Positions 36,395 to 45,990 of a stretch of 64,000 nt of DNA are shown here, one piece after another. Made by a program: the position numbers and the translations under genes. How positions within the stretch are numbered: the stretch's first letter is position 1; the number at the start of each line of letters is the position of its first letter. Origin of the DNA: Pseudomonas sp. NC02. Its GTDB lineage: Bacteria; Pseudomonadota; Gammaproteobacteria; Pseudomonadales; Pseudomonadaceae. Below the pieces are notes generated by a model. The model made no database searches. It was not told the DNA's origin and saw only the letters and a program-made list of their open reading frames with translations. The stretch lies in NCBI RefSeq assembly GCF_002874965.1, contig NZ_CP025624.1, forward strand, positions 5,146,001 through 5,210,000, given 5' to 3'.

Positions 36395-39300
36395 ATGAAA
36401 AGAATGCTGATTAACGCAACTCAACCCGAAGAGTTGCGTGTTGCACTGGTAGACGGCCAACGCCTCTACGACCTGGACATCGAGTCCGGTGCACGCGAGC
36501 AAAAGAAGGCCAACATCTATAAAGGCCGGATTACTCGCATCGAACCAAGCCTTGAGGCTGCCTTTGTCGATTTCGGCTCCGAGCGCCATGGCTTCCTGCC
36601 CCTCAAAGAAATCTCCCGCGAATACTTCAAGAAATCCCCTGAAGGCCGCGTGAACATCAAGGACGTCCTGAGCGAAGGCCAGGAAGTCATTGTTCAGGTA
36701 GAAAAAGAAGAACGTGGCAACAAGGGCGCCGCCCTGACCACCTTCATCAGCCTGGCTGGCCGCTATCTGGTCCTGATGCCGAACAACCCGCGTGCCGGCG
36801 GTATCTCCCGTCGCATCGAAGGCGAAGAGCGCAACGAACTGCGTGAAGCGCTGAACGGCTTGATCGCTCCGGCCGACATGGGCCTGATCGTGCGCACTGC
36901 CGGCCTGGGCCGCAGCAGCGAAGAAATGCAGTGGGACCTCGACTACCTGCTGCAGCTGTGGACCGCTATCAAGGAAGCGTCCCTGGATCGTTCCGCGCCA
37001 TTCCTGATCTACCAGGAAAGCAACGTGATCATCCGCGCCATCCGCGATTACCTGCGCCAGGACATCGGCGAAGTGCTGATCGACAGCGTCGAAGCCCAGG
37101 ACGAAGCCCTGACCTTCATCCGCCAGGTGATGCCGCAGTACGCCAGCAAGATCAAGCTGTACGAAGACAGCGTTCCGCTGTTCAACCGTTTCCAGATCGA
37201 AAGCCAGATCGAAACCGCTTTCCAGCGCGTCGTCGAACTGCCTTCCGGCGGCTCCATCGTGATCGACCCGACCGAAGCCCTGGTGTCCATCGACATCAAC
37301 TCGGCGCGTGCCACCAAGGGTAGCGACATCGAAGAAACCGCCCTGCAGACCAACCTGGAAGCGGCTGAAGAAATCGCCCGCCAGCTGCGCCTGCGTGACA
37401 TCGGCGGCCTGATCGTGATCGACTTCATCGACATGACCCCAGCCAAGAACCAGCGCGCCGTGGAAGAGAAAGTCCGCGAATGCCTGGAAGCTGACCGTGC
37501 CCGCGTACAGGTCGGCCGCATTTCGCGCTTCGGCCTGCTGGAAATGTCCCGTCAGCGCCTGCGTCCATCCCTGGGTGAAAGCAGCGGCATCGTCTGCCCG
37601 CGTTGCAACGGCACCGGCATCATCCGTGACGTTGAATCGCTGTCGCTGGCGATCCTGCGCCTGATCGAAGAAGAAGCCCTGAAAGACCGCACTGCCGAAG
37701 TGCGCGCCCAGGTGCCGATCCCGGTCGCTGCGTTCCTGCTCAACGAAAAACGCAACTCGATCACCAAGATCGAACTGCGCACCCGTGCCCGCATCGTCAT
37801 CCTGCCGAACGATCACCTCGAGACACCGCACTTCGAAGTTCAGCGCCTGCGTGATGACAGCCCGGAAGCCCACGTCAACCAGTCCAGCTACGAAATCGCT
37901 GCTGCCGCTGCCGAAGTGGAAGAAGTCCAGCCAGCCGCTGCGACCCGCACCCTGGTTCGCCAGGAAGCCGCCGTCAAGACCGCGCCAGCCCGTGCCAACG
38001 CACCGGTTCCGGTCGAAGCTGCCGCGCCGGTTGCCGCACCAGCTGCCCTGCCTGAGCCAAGCCTGTTCAAAGGCCTGGTGAAGTCGCTGGTCAGCCTGTT
38101 CGCCACCAAGGAAGAGCCAGTGGCTCCAGTTGTGGTCGAGAAGCCTGTGACTGAACGCCCTGCACGCAATGAAGAGCGTCGCAACGGTCGCCAGCAGAGC
38201 CGCAATCGCAACGGTCGCCGTGACGAAGAGCGCAAGCCTCGTGAAGAACGTGCACCCCGCGAAGAACGCGCCCCACGTGAAGAGCGCCAACCGCGCGAAG
38301 CCCGTGAAGAAACACCAACCGTAGCCCGTGAAGAGCGTGCACCACGCGAAGAACGTGCACCGCGTGCTCCACGCGCTCCACGTGAAGACCGCAAGCCACG
38401 TGGCGAGCGTGAAGAACGCGTGCGTGAATTGCGCGAGCCGCTGGATGCCGCTCCAGCCGTAGCCGCTGCTGCTGCCACTACTGCCACTGCTGAAGAGCGT
38501 CCAGCTCGTCAGCCGCGTGAAGAACGTGCGCCACGCCCTCCTCGTGAAGAGCGTCAACCACGTGCCGAGCAAGCGGCTCCCGCCGGTGAAGAAGAAGAGC
38601 TGCTGTCCAACGAAGACCAGCAACAGGAAGACGGCCAGGACAACGCCGAAGGCGATCGTCCACGCCGCCGCTCCCGTGGCCAGCGTCGTCGCAGCAACCG
38701 TCGTGAGCGTCAACGTGATGCCAACGGCAACGAAATCGAAGGTTCGGAAGAGACCGGCGAAGCCAACGCAGCCGCTACCGGCGAACCGACTGGCGCCGAA
38801 CTGGCTGCCGGCCTGGCCGTTACCGCGGCTGTCGCCAGCTCGGTCATCAGCGCACCTGCTGAAGCCCAGGCCAACGAGCAAGCTGAAGCAGCCACCGCTG
38901 CCATCCAGGAAACCCCTGCTGTAGAGACGCCAGCCGTCGAAGCACCTGTGGTTGAAGCGACGACGCCAGTCGAAGCCCCGGTTGTTCCGGAAGTGGAAGT
39001 AGCGCCAGCTCGTCAAGTTCGTGAAGTTCGCGAACCTAAGCCTGAAGCTGAAGTGGTTGCCGAGCCTGCCGCTGTTGTTGAACAACAGCCCGTGGTTGAA
39101 GCCGCCGTTGAAGCACCGGTTGCCGAGCCAACCCCTGAAGTGCGTGAAGTTCGCGAAGAACAGACCGCCTTCCAGTGGACTGCCGAACCTGCCCCAGTGG
39201 TCGAAGCGGTTGAAGCACCAGCGCCTGCTCCAGTGGTCGAAGAAGCTCCAGCGCCAGTCGCTGAAGTGGTCGTCGCCCCTGAACCTGTGGCCGTGGTTGC

Positions 39301-39649
39301 CGAGCGTGCTCCAGTGGTTGAAGCACCAGTGGTTGCCGAAGTGGCAGCCCCGGTGGTTGAAGCCGCTCCGGCCAGCGCCCTGACCGAAAATGGCCGTGCG
39401 CCGAACGACCCACGCGAAGTGCGTCGTCGTCGCAAGGAAGCTGAAGCGGCTGCCGCTGCTGCCAAGGCCGCTGCCGAAGCCGCTCCAGCCGTCGCTGAAG
39501 TTGCCGAGGCAGCCCCTGCTCCGGTCACCGAAGCCGTGGTTGAGCACAGTGCCCCTGCCATCGACGAGAACGTACGTTCCGTTGAAGAAGTGGTAGAGCA
39601 CCACCCTAAGGCCCAGGAAGAAGAGCACGAGCCTAAACCCCTCGTCTGA
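36395..39649 (+). CDS. rne: Ribonuclease E
   Basis: 1084-residue endoribonuclease and degradosome scaffold. The catalytic half has an S1 domain (about 35-120), metal-binding Asp300 ([12 protein letters not shown]) and Asp343 (DFIDM), and Zn-link cysteines 401 and 404 (CPRCNGTG). The C-terminal half is disordered: an RNA-binding Arg/Glu-rich block near 600-770 with repeated PREERA units, then a long Val/Glu/Ala/Pro-rich block of EAPV-like repeats, ending in an acidic tail. The start is ATG 36395 ([10 protein letters not shown]). It is followed by a strong terminator. A complete reading frame on the other strand is a composition artefact. Confidence 0.97.
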   Translation: MKRMLINATQPEELRVALVDGQRLYDLDIESGAREQKKANIYKGRITRIEPSLEAAFVDFGSERHGFLPLKEISREYFKKSPEGRVNIKDVLSEGQEVIVQVEKEERGNKGAALTTFISLAGRYLVLMPNNPRAGGISRRIEGEERNELREALNGLIAPADMGLIVRTAGLGRSSEEMQWDLDYLLQLWTAIKEASLDRSAPFLIYQESNVIIRAIRDYLRQDIGEVLIDSVEAQDEALTFIRQVMPQYASKIKLYEDSVPLFNRFQIESQIETAFQRVVELPSGGSIVIDPTEALVSIDINSARATKGSDIEETALQTNLEAAEEIARQLRLRDIGGLIVIDFIDMTPAKNQRAVEEKVRECLEADRARVQVGRISRFGLLEMSRQRLRPSLGESSGIVCPRCNGTGIIRDVESLSLAILRLIEEEALKDRTAEVRAQVPIPVAAFLLNEKRNSITKIELRTRARIVILPNDHLETPHFEVQRLRDDSPEAHVNQSSYEIAAAAAEVEEVQPAAATRTLVRQEAAVKTAPARANAPVPVEAAAPVAAPAALPEPSLFKGLVKSLVSLFATKEEPVAPVVVEKPVTERPARNEERRNGRQQSRNRNGRRDEERKPREERAPREERAPREERQPREAREETPTVAREERAPREERAPRAPRAPREDRKPRGEREERVRELREPLDAAPAVAAAAATTATAEERPARQPREERAPRPPREERQPRAEQAAPAGEEEELLSNEDQQQEDGQDNAEGDRPRRRSRGQRRRSNRRERQRDANGNEIEGSEETGEANAAATGEPTGAELAAGLAVTAAVASSVISAPAEAQANEQAEAATAAIQETPAVETPAVEAPVVEATTPVEAPVVPEVEVAPARQVREVREPKPEAEVVAEPAAVVEQQPVVEAAVEAPVAEPTPEVREVREEQTAFQWTAEPAPVVEAVEAPAPAPVVEEAPAPVAEVVVAPEPVAVVAERAPVVEAPVVAEVAAPVVEAAPASALTENGRAPNDPREVRRRRKEAEAAAAAAKAAAEAAPAVAEVAEAAPAPVTEAVVEHSAPAIDENVRSVEEVVEHHPKAQEEEHEPKPLV

Positions 39650-39663
39650 TTCCATCGGCCACT

Positions 39664-39700
39664 AAAAAGCCCCGCCTGAGTGATCAGGCGGGGCTTTTTT
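39664..39700. terminator. Bidirectional terminator between rne and the mobA-like gene
   Basis: AAAAAGCCCCGCCTGA and TCAGGCGGGGCTTTTTT form a stem of at least 15 pairs with a GTGA loop, with A/T tracts on both sides. It serves rne on the plus strand and the mobA-like gene on the minus strand. Confidence 0.92.
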
Positions 39701-39716
39701 ATGCCCGTTACATCAG

Positions 39717-40304
39717 TTAGCGGTAGTCCAACAACCCCGGCACATCGACGTCCCACAACACACCGGGATCATCGACTACGACTTCCTGCACCGAAGCCTT
39801 GGCAAATAACGGTTTTGCTCCGCGGTCTCCGGTCAGCGCGATCAAGGCCGGGCCGAATGAACGGCCAAACCCCACGGGGTGCCCGTACTGACCTGCATGC
39901 ACCGGGGCGCTGATACCGTCTTCCTCCAGGCCTGCCATCACTTGCTCGATACTTGCCGGCAGGATAAACGGCATATCCCCCAACACCACCAGCCAACCAG
40001 CCGACGGCCCACTGGCCGCCACCGCTGCTGCGATGCTGTCACCCATGCCCGGCGAGCGCAAAAGCAATACTTCGCAACCGTGCACCTTAGCCAACCGAAT
40101 CACTTCGGTGCGATCCGGTGACGTCACCAGCCAACGTCTCGTAGCCACAGGCGGCAAATTCACCAATACCTGCTCGATCACCGGCCGCGTGATGCCATCC
40201 CGGCCCACGCAGGGCGCCAGCAACTTGTCCTGATCGGCCCCCGCCACGGCCCGAAAACGACTGCCCTGCCCCGCCGCCAGGATGATTACGGCGATGCCCG
40301 TCAA
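39717..40304 (-). CDS. MobA/MocA-like molybdopterin nucleotidyltransferase
   Basis: 195 residues of the NTP-transferase fold: N-terminal ILAAGQGSRF (about 8-17), LGDMPFI metal motif near 108, and GHPVGFGRSF, typical of MocA, the enzyme that makes molybdopterin cytosine dinucleotide. It is translationally coupled (ATGA) to the xdhC-like gene upstream. The pair normally serves a molybdenum hydroxylase such as xanthine or aldehyde dehydrogenase, but no such structural gene is in the window. Confidence 0.87.
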   Translation of the reverse strand: MTGIAVIILAAGQGSRFRAVAGADQDKLLAPCVGRDGITRPVIEQVLVNLPPVATRRWLVTSPDRTEVIRLAKVHGCEVLLLRSPGMGDSIAAAVAASGPSAGWLVVLGDMPFILPASIEQVMAGLEEDGISAPVHAGQYGHPVGFGRSFGPALIALTGDRGAKPLFAKASVQEVVVDDPGVLWDVDVPGLLDYR

Positions 40305-41287
40305 CTGACCGCTGCCTGCAACGGCTTTTTCTGCAGCAGATCGATCCCGTTCTTGATGGCGACGATTTCCGCCATCAACGACAAGGCGATTTCCGCCGGC
40401 GTATGGCTGCCGATATGCAGGCCAATCGGCCCATGCAGCCGCGCAATGGCGTCCGCACTGAGTCCCAGTGCCGCGAGGTTTTCCCGGCGCTTCTGGCTGT
40501 TGACCCGCGAACCCAGCGCGCCTATGTAGAACGCCCGGGAATTGAGGGCCGTCAGCAACGCCATGTCATCCAGGCGCGGGTCATGGGTGAGCGCGACAAT
40601 GGCAGTGCGTTCATCGGTCTGGATATTCAACACCGCTTCATCCGGCATACCCGGCACAAAGCGCCCGTGCTGCTCCTCCCAGCCATAAACAAACTCCTGG
40701 CGCGGGTCGCAGATCAGCACTTCGAAATCCAGCAACCGAGCCATTTCCGCCACATAACGTGACAGCTGGCCCGCGCCGATCAGCAGCAGGCGCCAGCGAG
40801 GACCGTAGATCGCGCGCAAACGCTCGCCGTTGAAGCTGACCACATCGGTCTTGCTCGCACCGCTCAACACCACCTCGCCGGTGGCCAGGTCCAACTCACG
40901 GGCGACAATCTCGTGGGCCTCACAGCGCGCCAGCAGTTCAGCTACCCAACCCGGATCACTCACCCGCTCTTCGGTGAGACGCAGGGTGCCGCCACACGGC
41001 AGGCCAAAACGCGCCGCTTCGTCCCGGGTGACACCGTAGGTGACAAGCTGCACCGGCGGCCCGTCGTCAGGCAGCCGACCGTCCTGCAACCGGGCGATCA
41101 AGTCGTCCTCGATACAGCCGCCGGACACCGAGCCAATCACCACCCCGTCGCCGCGCAAGGCCAGCATCGCCCCCGGCGGACGCGGGGCGCTGCCCCAGGT
41201 CTGGACCACGCTGTACAGCACCACTCGCTGCCCGGCGAGGCGCCATTCCAGCACGCTGCGTAATACATTCAGATCAACACTGTCCAT
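40301..41287 (-). CDS. XdhC/CoxF-family molybdenum hydroxylase maturation protein
   Basis: 328 residues. The XdhC_CoxI domain lies at the N-terminus (GSAPRPPGAML; GSVSGGCIEDDL), and the Rossmann-like XdhC C-terminal domain starts near LLLIGAGQLSRYVAEMARLL, with TALNSRAFYIGALGSRVNSQKR and GLHIGSHTPAEIALSLMAEIVA. XdhC proteins bind and sulfurate the Mo cofactor before insertion. ATG 41287 with GGGAGGCG upstream is chosen. This gene and the mobA-like one interrupt the rne-murB neighbourhood found in P. aeruginosa. Confidence 0.9.
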   Translation of the reverse strand: MDSVDLNVLRSVLEWRLAGQRVVLYSVVQTWGSAPRPPGAMLALRGDGVVIGSVSGGCIEDDLIARLQDGRLPDDGPPVQLVTYGVTRDEAARFGLPCGGTLRLTEERVSDPGWVAELLARCEAHEIVARELDLATGEVVLSGASKTDVVSFNGERLRAIYGPRWRLLLIGAGQLSRYVAEMARLLDFEVLICDPRQEFVYGWEEQHGRFVPGMPDEAVLNIQTDERTAIVALTHDPRLDDMALLTALNSRAFYIGALGSRVNSQKRRENLAALGLSADAIARLHGPIGLHIGSHTPAEIALSLMAEIVAIKNGIDLLQKKPLQAAVS

Positions 41288-41387
41288 CAGGCTTTCGCCT
41301 CCCGCCAACCTTGCAACTGATTTTGATAAACAGCATCTATGGGTTGATCAAAAATATCGGTAGTCAGCTAAGTTAACTCACCGGCAA

Positions 41388-41413
41388 TAAAAAAGCCCTG
41401 CAATGCAGGGCTT
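41388..41413 (-). terminator. Intrinsic terminator of the murB operon
   Basis: On the minus strand AAGCCCTGCA and TGCAGGGCTT form a 10-bp stem followed by TTTTTTATT. It lies 25 bp after the murB stop codon and closes the comEC-exbB-exbD-lpxK-kdsB-murB run. Confidence 0.88.
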
Positions 41414-41437
41414 GGTGCGTCAAAAAACAAGCTTAGT

Positions 41438-42457
41438 TCAATAGCGATTCGGCTCCATTTCCAGCACCACCTTGAAGCGCTTTTCGATGTCCTGCTGGAT
41501 ACGCAGCGCGAGCCCGGCAATGTCCTGGCCGCTGGCCGCGCCGTAGTTCACCAATACCAGCGCCTGCAATCGATGCACGCCGGCATCGCCATCGCGAAAG
41601 CCTTTCCAGCCGGCCTTGTCGATCAGCCAGCCGGCGGCCAGTTTCATCTGCCCGTCGGCCTGGGGGTAAGCCACCAGGTCCGGGTATTGACGCTGCAACT
41701 CGGCAGCCAGTGCCTGGGACACCAGCGGGTTCTTGAAGAAACTCCCCGCATTGCCGAGCACCGCCGGGTCGGGCAGTTTCTCGCTACGAATGCTGCAAAT
41801 CGCGCGGCTGACATCGCTGGGCGTGGCCTGCGCGATGCCTTGCTCGGTCAGGCGCTGTCGCACCGGCCCGTATTCAAGTTTCAGATGCACGGCGCGGCTC
41901 AGGGCAAAACGCACCCGCAGGATCAGCCAGCGCCCCACTTCGTGCTTGAACAGGCTGTCGCGGTAGGCAAAGTTGCACTCGGCCAGGCTGAAATCCCGCA
42001 GTTCGCCGGTCTGGCGATCAAGGGCGGTCAGGCCGCTGAATACATCCTTGATCTCTACACCGTAGGCGCCGATGTTCTGCATCGGTGCGGCGCCGACCGT
42101 GCCGGGAATCAGGCTGAGGTTTTCCAGGCCGGAAAAGCCCTGGGCCAGGGTCCACAGCACAAACGGATGCCAGGCTTCGCCCGCTTCGGCCTCAACCACG
42201 ACCTGCACGCCATCGTCGTGCAACACCCGGATGCCCTGGCTGGCCATGCGCAGCACCAGTGCGTCAATATCCTGGGTCAACAGCAAGTTGCTGCCACCGC
42301 CAATCACCAGCAACGGCAGTTGTTGCTCGGCGGCACAGGCCAGGGCCTCACGCACGTCGGCGTCATTGTGGGCCTCGGCAAACAGCCGGGCACGCACGTC
42401 GATACCAAAGCTGTTGAACGGCTTGAGCGAAACCTGTGCCCGTACCTGCAAAGTCAT
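41438..42457 (-). CDS. murB: UDP-N-acetylenolpyruvoylglucosamine reductase
   Basis: 339-residue FAD enzyme that forms UDP-MurNAc. FAD-binding VIGGGSNLL near 52 and the GTVGAAPMQNIGAYGVE region near 118 are present; the catalytic Ser is in GNAGSFFKNPLVS, and the C-terminal Glu is in the family position. The length fits the type I E. coli-like enzymes. Its ATG overlaps the phosphatase stop by four bases. It is the last gene of the envelope operon. Confidence 0.96.
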   Translation of the reverse strand: MTLQVRAQVSLKPFNSFGIDVRARLFAEAHNDADVREALACAAEQQLPLLVIGGGSNLLLTQDIDALVLRMASQGIRVLHDDGVQVVVEAEAGEAWHPFVLWTLAQGFSGLENLSLIPGTVGAAPMQNIGAYGVEIKDVFSGLTALDRQTGELRDFSLAECNFAYRDSLFKHEVGRWLILRVRFALSRAVHLKLEYGPVRQRLTEQGIAQATPSDVSRAICSIRSEKLPDPAVLGNAGSFFKNPLVSQALAAELQRQYPDLVAYPQADGQMKLAAGWLIDKAGWKGFRDGDAGVHRLQALVLVNYGAASGQDIAGLALRIQQDIEKRFKVVLEMEPNRY

Positions 42458-42918
42458 AACCGGCCCTTCAATTCAATCACCAACAGGTCACAGGCGCGCT
42501 CGATCAGGTCGAGGACAGTTTCAAAGCCCTGGTCACCTTCGTAGTACGGGTCCGGCACTTCATCCACCACCGAGTCGTAGCGGCGCAGGAACAGGTCCAG
42601 GTCCGCCTTGCCCTGAGCCGGCTGCATGGCCTTGAGGTTGCGCAGGTTGCTCTGGTCCATGGCGAGGATCAGGTCGTAGCGGGAAAAGTCGGCACGCGAC
42701 ACCTGTTGTGCACGCTGGGCCGACAGGTCGTAGCCGCGTTGCAGCGCTGCACGCTGGCTGCGCTTGTCCGGTGGATTGCCGACGTGCCAATCACCGGTAC
42801 CGGCAGAGGCCACTTCAACCTGATCGGCCAGGCCGGCTTCGCGCAATTTGTGGCGCAGAACGCCTTCGGCCGTGGGCGAACGGCAGATGTTGCCCAGGCA
42901 GACGAACAGAACCTGCAT
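42454..42918 (-). CDS. Low-molecular-weight protein-tyrosine phosphatase
   Basis: 154 residues. The P-loop CLGNICRS places catalytic Cys7 and Arg13, and the general-acid Asp is in EVPDPYY. Such enzymes often regulate bacterial tyrosine kinases of polysaccharide export; no such kinase is nearby. It is coupled to kdsB (1-base overlap, TGATG) and murB (ATGA). It is the PA2978 counterpart. Confidence 0.94.
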   Translation of the reverse strand: MQVLFVCLGNICRSPTAEGVLRHKLREAGLADQVEVASAGTGDWHVGNPPDKRSQRAALQRGYDLSAQRAQQVSRADFSRYDLILAMDQSNLRNLKAMQPAQGKADLDLFLRRYDSVVDEVPDPYYEGDQGFETVLDLIERACDLLVIELKGRL

Positions 42919-43682
42919 CAGGCCCCCAGCAGGCGACGGACGCGCTCGAGGTCTTCAGGGGTGTCGACGCCCGCCGGCGGCGCTTCCAGGGCATCGCCCA
43001 CATGAATGCGCACGCCGTGCCACAGGGCACGCAGTTGTTCCAGGGATTCGGTATTTTCCAGCCAGCACGGGCCCCAGCTCACGAAGTCGTGCAGGAAACC
43101 GGCGCGGTAGGCGTAGATGCCGATGTGGCGACGGTACGGCACGCCAGCCGGCAGCACGTCAGGCTGTTTGGCGAACGCATCCCGCGCCCACGGCAAGGTG
43201 GAGCGGCTGAAGGTCAGCGCCAGGCCATTGATGTCGCTGACCACTTTCACCACGTTGGGGTTGAACAGGGTCTCGATGTCTTCAATCGGCTCGGCCAGGG
43301 TCGCCATGCGCGCTTCGCCATGGGCTGCCAGGTTGGCCGCCACCTGATCGATCACGCTGGGCGGAATCAACGGCTCGTCGCCTTGCACATTGACAACGAT
43401 GGCGTCCGCCGCCAGGCCCAGCTTGGTGGCCACTTCGGCCAGGCGGTCGGTACCGGAGTTGTGGTCTTCACGGGTCAGCACCGCTTCGGCACCAAAGCCT
43501 TTGCAGGCCTCGATGATGCGCGGATCGTCGGTGGCCACCACTACCCTTTCGGCGCTGCTTTTGCAGGCCTGTTCCCACACCAGCTGGATCATCGGCTTGT
43601 TGCCGATCAGTTGCAGCGGCTTGCCGGGCAGGCGGGTGGAGGCGTAGCGGGACGGGATGACAACGGTGAAGGCGGTGGTCAT
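42918..43682 (-). CDS. kdsB: 3-deoxy-manno-octulosonate cytidylyltransferase
   Basis: 254 residues; activates Kdo to CMP-Kdo for lipid A-core synthesis. [15 protein letters not shown] near 10 is the nucleotide-binding loop, followed by VATDDPRI and [11 protein letters not shown] (about 98). Operon partners lpxK and Trm112-like fit the lipopolysaccharide context. Confidence 0.97.
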   Translation of the reverse strand: MTTAFTVVIPSRYASTRLPGKPLQLIGNKPMIQLVWEQACKSSAERVVVATDDPRIIEACKGFGAEAVLTREDHNSGTDRLAEVATKLGLAADAIVVNVQGDEPLIPPSVIDQVAANLAAHGEARMATLAEPIEDIETLFNPNVVKVVSDINGLALTFSRSTLPWARDAFAKQPDVLPAGVPYRRHIGIYAYRAGFLHDFVSWGPCWLENTESLEQLRALWHGVRIHVGDALEAPPAGVDTPEDLERVRRLLGA

Positions 43683-43864
43683 TTATCCAGGCGCTCGTCG
43701 GTGGTCAGGGTGCGGGCTTCGCTTTCGAGCATTACCGGAATGCCATCACGAATCGGGTACGCCAGGCCGGCGCCCTTGCTGATCAGCTCGGTTTTGTCGG
43801 CGCTGAGCTTGAGCGGCCCCTTGCAGATCGGGCAAGCGAGGATATCGAGCAGTTTGGTGTCCAT
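43679..43864 (-). CDS. Trm112-family small zinc-ribbon-like protein (YcaR)
   Basis: 61 residues. CPICKG at 11-16 gives one CxxC pair; the second pair of eukaryotic Trm112 is absent. [11 protein letters not shown] is the conserved family stretch. It sits between lpxK and kdsB, as E. coli ycaR does. Function in bacteria is not firmly known; a partner-stabilising role is inferred from the eukaryotic family. Confidence 0.93.
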   Translation of the reverse strand: MDTKLLDILACPICKGPLKLSADKTELISKGAGLAYPIRDGIPVMLESEARTLTTDERLDK

Positions 43865-43888
43865 GAGTATGTCCTGGAGAGCAGCGTT

Positions 43889-44899
43889 TTAAGGCAAAAG
43901 GCGAGCGGGCAGCAAGCGCATCAACTGCGTGTCGAACCAGGCGATAAACGCCGGTGACGGTGCCGCGTCCACCGCAAGGTACCACCAGTCGGGCCTGGCA
44001 AAGGCGCGGCACTTCACCGCGTCCTTTTCAGTCATGACCAACGGCAGTGCCGGTGTGAAATTCAAGACCTCGGCGCTGTACGGCGCGTGGTCGGCAAAAG
44101 CATGGGGTATTGGGCGCCAGTGTAGCGTTTCAAGGGTATTGAAGAAACGTTGCGGGTTGCCGATGCCGGCCACCGCATGTACCTGCTGCCCCACCGGGAA
44201 GTGTTCGACGGGTTTACGCTCGCCGGTATGCAGGTTGACCAGCGCGGCAGGCAACAGACGGAAGGCAAAGCCGTCGTCACGGTCAGAACCTGCGCCGTTG
44301 TAAAGCAGCGCATCGACGCTCTGCAAACGCTCGACCGGCTCACGCAACGGCCCCGCCGGCAGGCAGCGACGGTTACCCAGCCCGCGGGCGGCGTCAATCA
44401 ACACCAGTTCCAGGTCACGGGCCAGGCGGTAATGTTGCAGGCCGTCGTCGGAAAGGATCAGGTCGAGGGTTTCGCTGGCCAACAGCGCCTTCACGGCGCG
44501 GCTGCGGTCGGGGTCGATCATCAGCGGCACGCCGCTGCGCTGCACGATCAGCAAGGGTTCGTCCCCCGCCACCGCTGCGGCTTGATCGGCCTCTACGCGC
44601 CATGGAAACTGTGGCGGCTTGGCGCCATAACCGCGGCTGACCACACCGACGCGCAAACCACTGCGCTGGCAATGGTCGATCAGCCAGAGAATCATGGGCG
44701 TCTTGCCGGTGCCACCCACCGTGATATTGCCTACCACCACGACCGGCACCGGCGACTGATAGATCTCGCCCTCGCCCGCCAGGAACCGTGCGCGCTTGCG
44801 CTGCACCACCCGGCGATAGAGGGATTCCAGCGGCTGCAATAACGCAAGTGCAGGATGGCCTTCGTACCAGGCCTTGAGCAAACGATCAGTCATGGCCAT
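43889..44899 (-). CDS. lpxK: Tetraacyldisaccharide 4'-kinase
   Basis: 336-residue inner-membrane kinase that phosphorylates the 4' position of the lipid A precursor. P-loop [12 protein letters not shown] near 57, the [13 protein letters not shown] motif near 150, and an N-terminal amphipathic region ([19 protein letters not shown]). ATG 44899 overlaps the exbD stop (TGATG); another ATG two codons later is possible. Confidence 0.96.
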   Translation of the reverse strand: MAMTDRLLKAWYEGHPALALLQPLESLYRRVVQRKRARFLAGEGEIYQSPVPVVVVGNITVGGTGKTPMILWLIDHCQRSGLRVGVVSRGYGAKPPQFPWRVEADQAAAVAGDEPLLIVQRSGVPLMIDPDRSRAVKALLASETLDLILSDDGLQHYRLARDLELVLIDAARGLGNRRCLPAGPLREPVERLQSVDALLYNGAGSDRDDGFAFRLLPAALVNLHTGERKPVEHFPVGQQVHAVAGIGNPQRFFNTLETLHWRPIPHAFADHAPYSAEVLNFTPALPLVMTEKDAVKCRAFARPDWWYLAVDAAPSPAFIAWFDTQLMRLLPARLLP

Positions 44900-45327
44900 C
44901 AGGGTTGGCTCGCCGCCTCGACGGTGGTCATGCGCAAATGGCTGAAGCCGAGCTTGCCGGCAGCGTCCATCGCCGTGATCACGGCCTGGTGCTTGGTGTT
45001 GCCATCGGCGCTGATGGACAGTGGCAAGTTAGTGTCGCCACCGGACTCCTTCTGCAGTGCTTCCATCAGGCTGGCCAGGTCGTTTTTCTCCAGCAACTGG
45101 TTATTCACCGAGAACACGCCATCGGCGCTGATGGCGATGTCCAGTTGCTTGGCCTGCTGGTCTTCCGCCGGCGAACCGCTGACGGCTTCCGGCAGGTCGA
45201 CGCGCAGCTGGGTTTCCCGGGTAAAGGTGGTGGTGACGACAAAAAACAGCAGCAGGATAAACACCACGTCGATCAACGACGCCAGGTTGATATCGACGTT
45301 TTCCCGTTGCTTGCGACGAAATTTCAC
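44899..45327 (-). CDS. ExbD/TolR-family protein
   Basis: 142 residues with one membrane helix ([18 protein letters not shown], about 17-34) containing the functional Asp of ExbD/TolR, then a periplasmic domain. With the ExbB-like gene it forms a proton-driven motor. In this locus (PA2982-PA2983 type, between comEC and lpxK) the energised partner is not known, and the canonical tol-pal and tonB-exbBD sets lie elsewhere in Pseudomonas. Confidence 0.93.
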   Translation of the reverse strand: MKFRRKQRENVDINLASLIDVVFILLLFFVVTTTFTRETQLRVDLPEAVSGSPAEDQQAKQLDIAISADGVFSVNNQLLEKNDLASLMEALQKESGGDTNLPLSISADGNTKHQAVITAMDAAGKLGFSHLRMTTVEAASQP

Positions 45328-45959
45328 GCGTTGCCCTCAACCAGGTCCACGTCACGGTCGCCCTGTACCACTTCCACCAGCTTGATGGCTTCCTGCTCCA
45401 TGCCCACCACCAGTTCGTCGATGCGCCGTTGCAGGAAACGGTGGAAGAACACCGAAGGAATACCGACCATCAGGCCCGCCGCCGTGGTGATCAATGCCTT
45501 GGAAATACCACCGGCCAGCACTGCGGCGTTGGTGGTCATGCCCGACCCCATGAATGAGCTGAAAATATCGATCATGCCCAGTACCGTACCGAGCAGGCCG
45601 AGCAACGGTGCCATGGCGGCGATGGTGCCCAGGGCATTGATGTAGCGCTCCAGCTCATGGATGACCCGGGCGGCGGCCTCTTCGATGCACTCCTTCATGA
45701 TCTCGCGACCGTGCTTGGAGTTGGCGAGGCCGGCGGCGAGGATTTCACCCAGGGGCGAGTTGGCGCGCAGTTCCTTGAGCTTTGTCTTGTCGAGCTGCTT
45801 GTTCTTGATCCAGCCCCAGACCTGGCCCAGCAGGTGGTCAGGCGTTACACGGCTGGCACGCAGGGTCCATAGGCGTTCGGCGATGATGCCGAGTGCGGCG
45901 ATGGAACTCAAAATGATCGGCAACATCATCCAGCCGCCGGATTTGACCAATTCCCACAC
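45324..45959 (-). CDS. ExbB/TolQ-family proton channel protein
   Basis: 211 residues, three membrane segments: MMLPIILSSIAALGIIAERL near the N-terminus and the pair around AMAPLLGLLGTVLGMIDIF and ALITTAAGLMVGIPSVFFH near 130-180. GTG 45959 (VWELVKSGGW) with GAGGGGAC upstream is the start. The ATGA overlap with exbD indicates coupled translation. It begins 31 bp after the comEC stop. Confidence 0.93.
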   Translation of the reverse strand: MWELVKSGGWMMLPIILSSIAALGIIAERLWTLRASRVTPDHLLGQVWGWIKNKQLDKTKLKELRANSPLGEILAAGLANSKHGREIMKECIEEAAARVIHELERYINALGTIAAMAPLLGLLGTVLGMIDIFSSFMGSGMTTNAAVLAGGISKALITTAAGLMVGIPSVFFHRFLQRRIDELVVGMEQEAIKLVEVVQGDRDVDLVEGNA

Positions 45960-45990
45960 AGTGAATGTCCCCTCGAAAAAGTGCGCCACT

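Noticed and set aside
36182..39655. 1157-codon open frame antisense to rne
   Set aside because: It mirrors the GC-biased codons of rne, has no Shine-Dalgarno, and its translation is rich in Phe/Gly/Trp with no recognisable domain. The sense strand encodes an unmistakable RNase E.
41343..41357. Possible Anr/Fnr box near murB (TTGATCAAAAATATC)
   Set aside because: Only the left half of TTGAT-N4-ATCAA fits, and it lies upstream of xdhC-like and beyond the murB terminator without a matching promoter arrangement.
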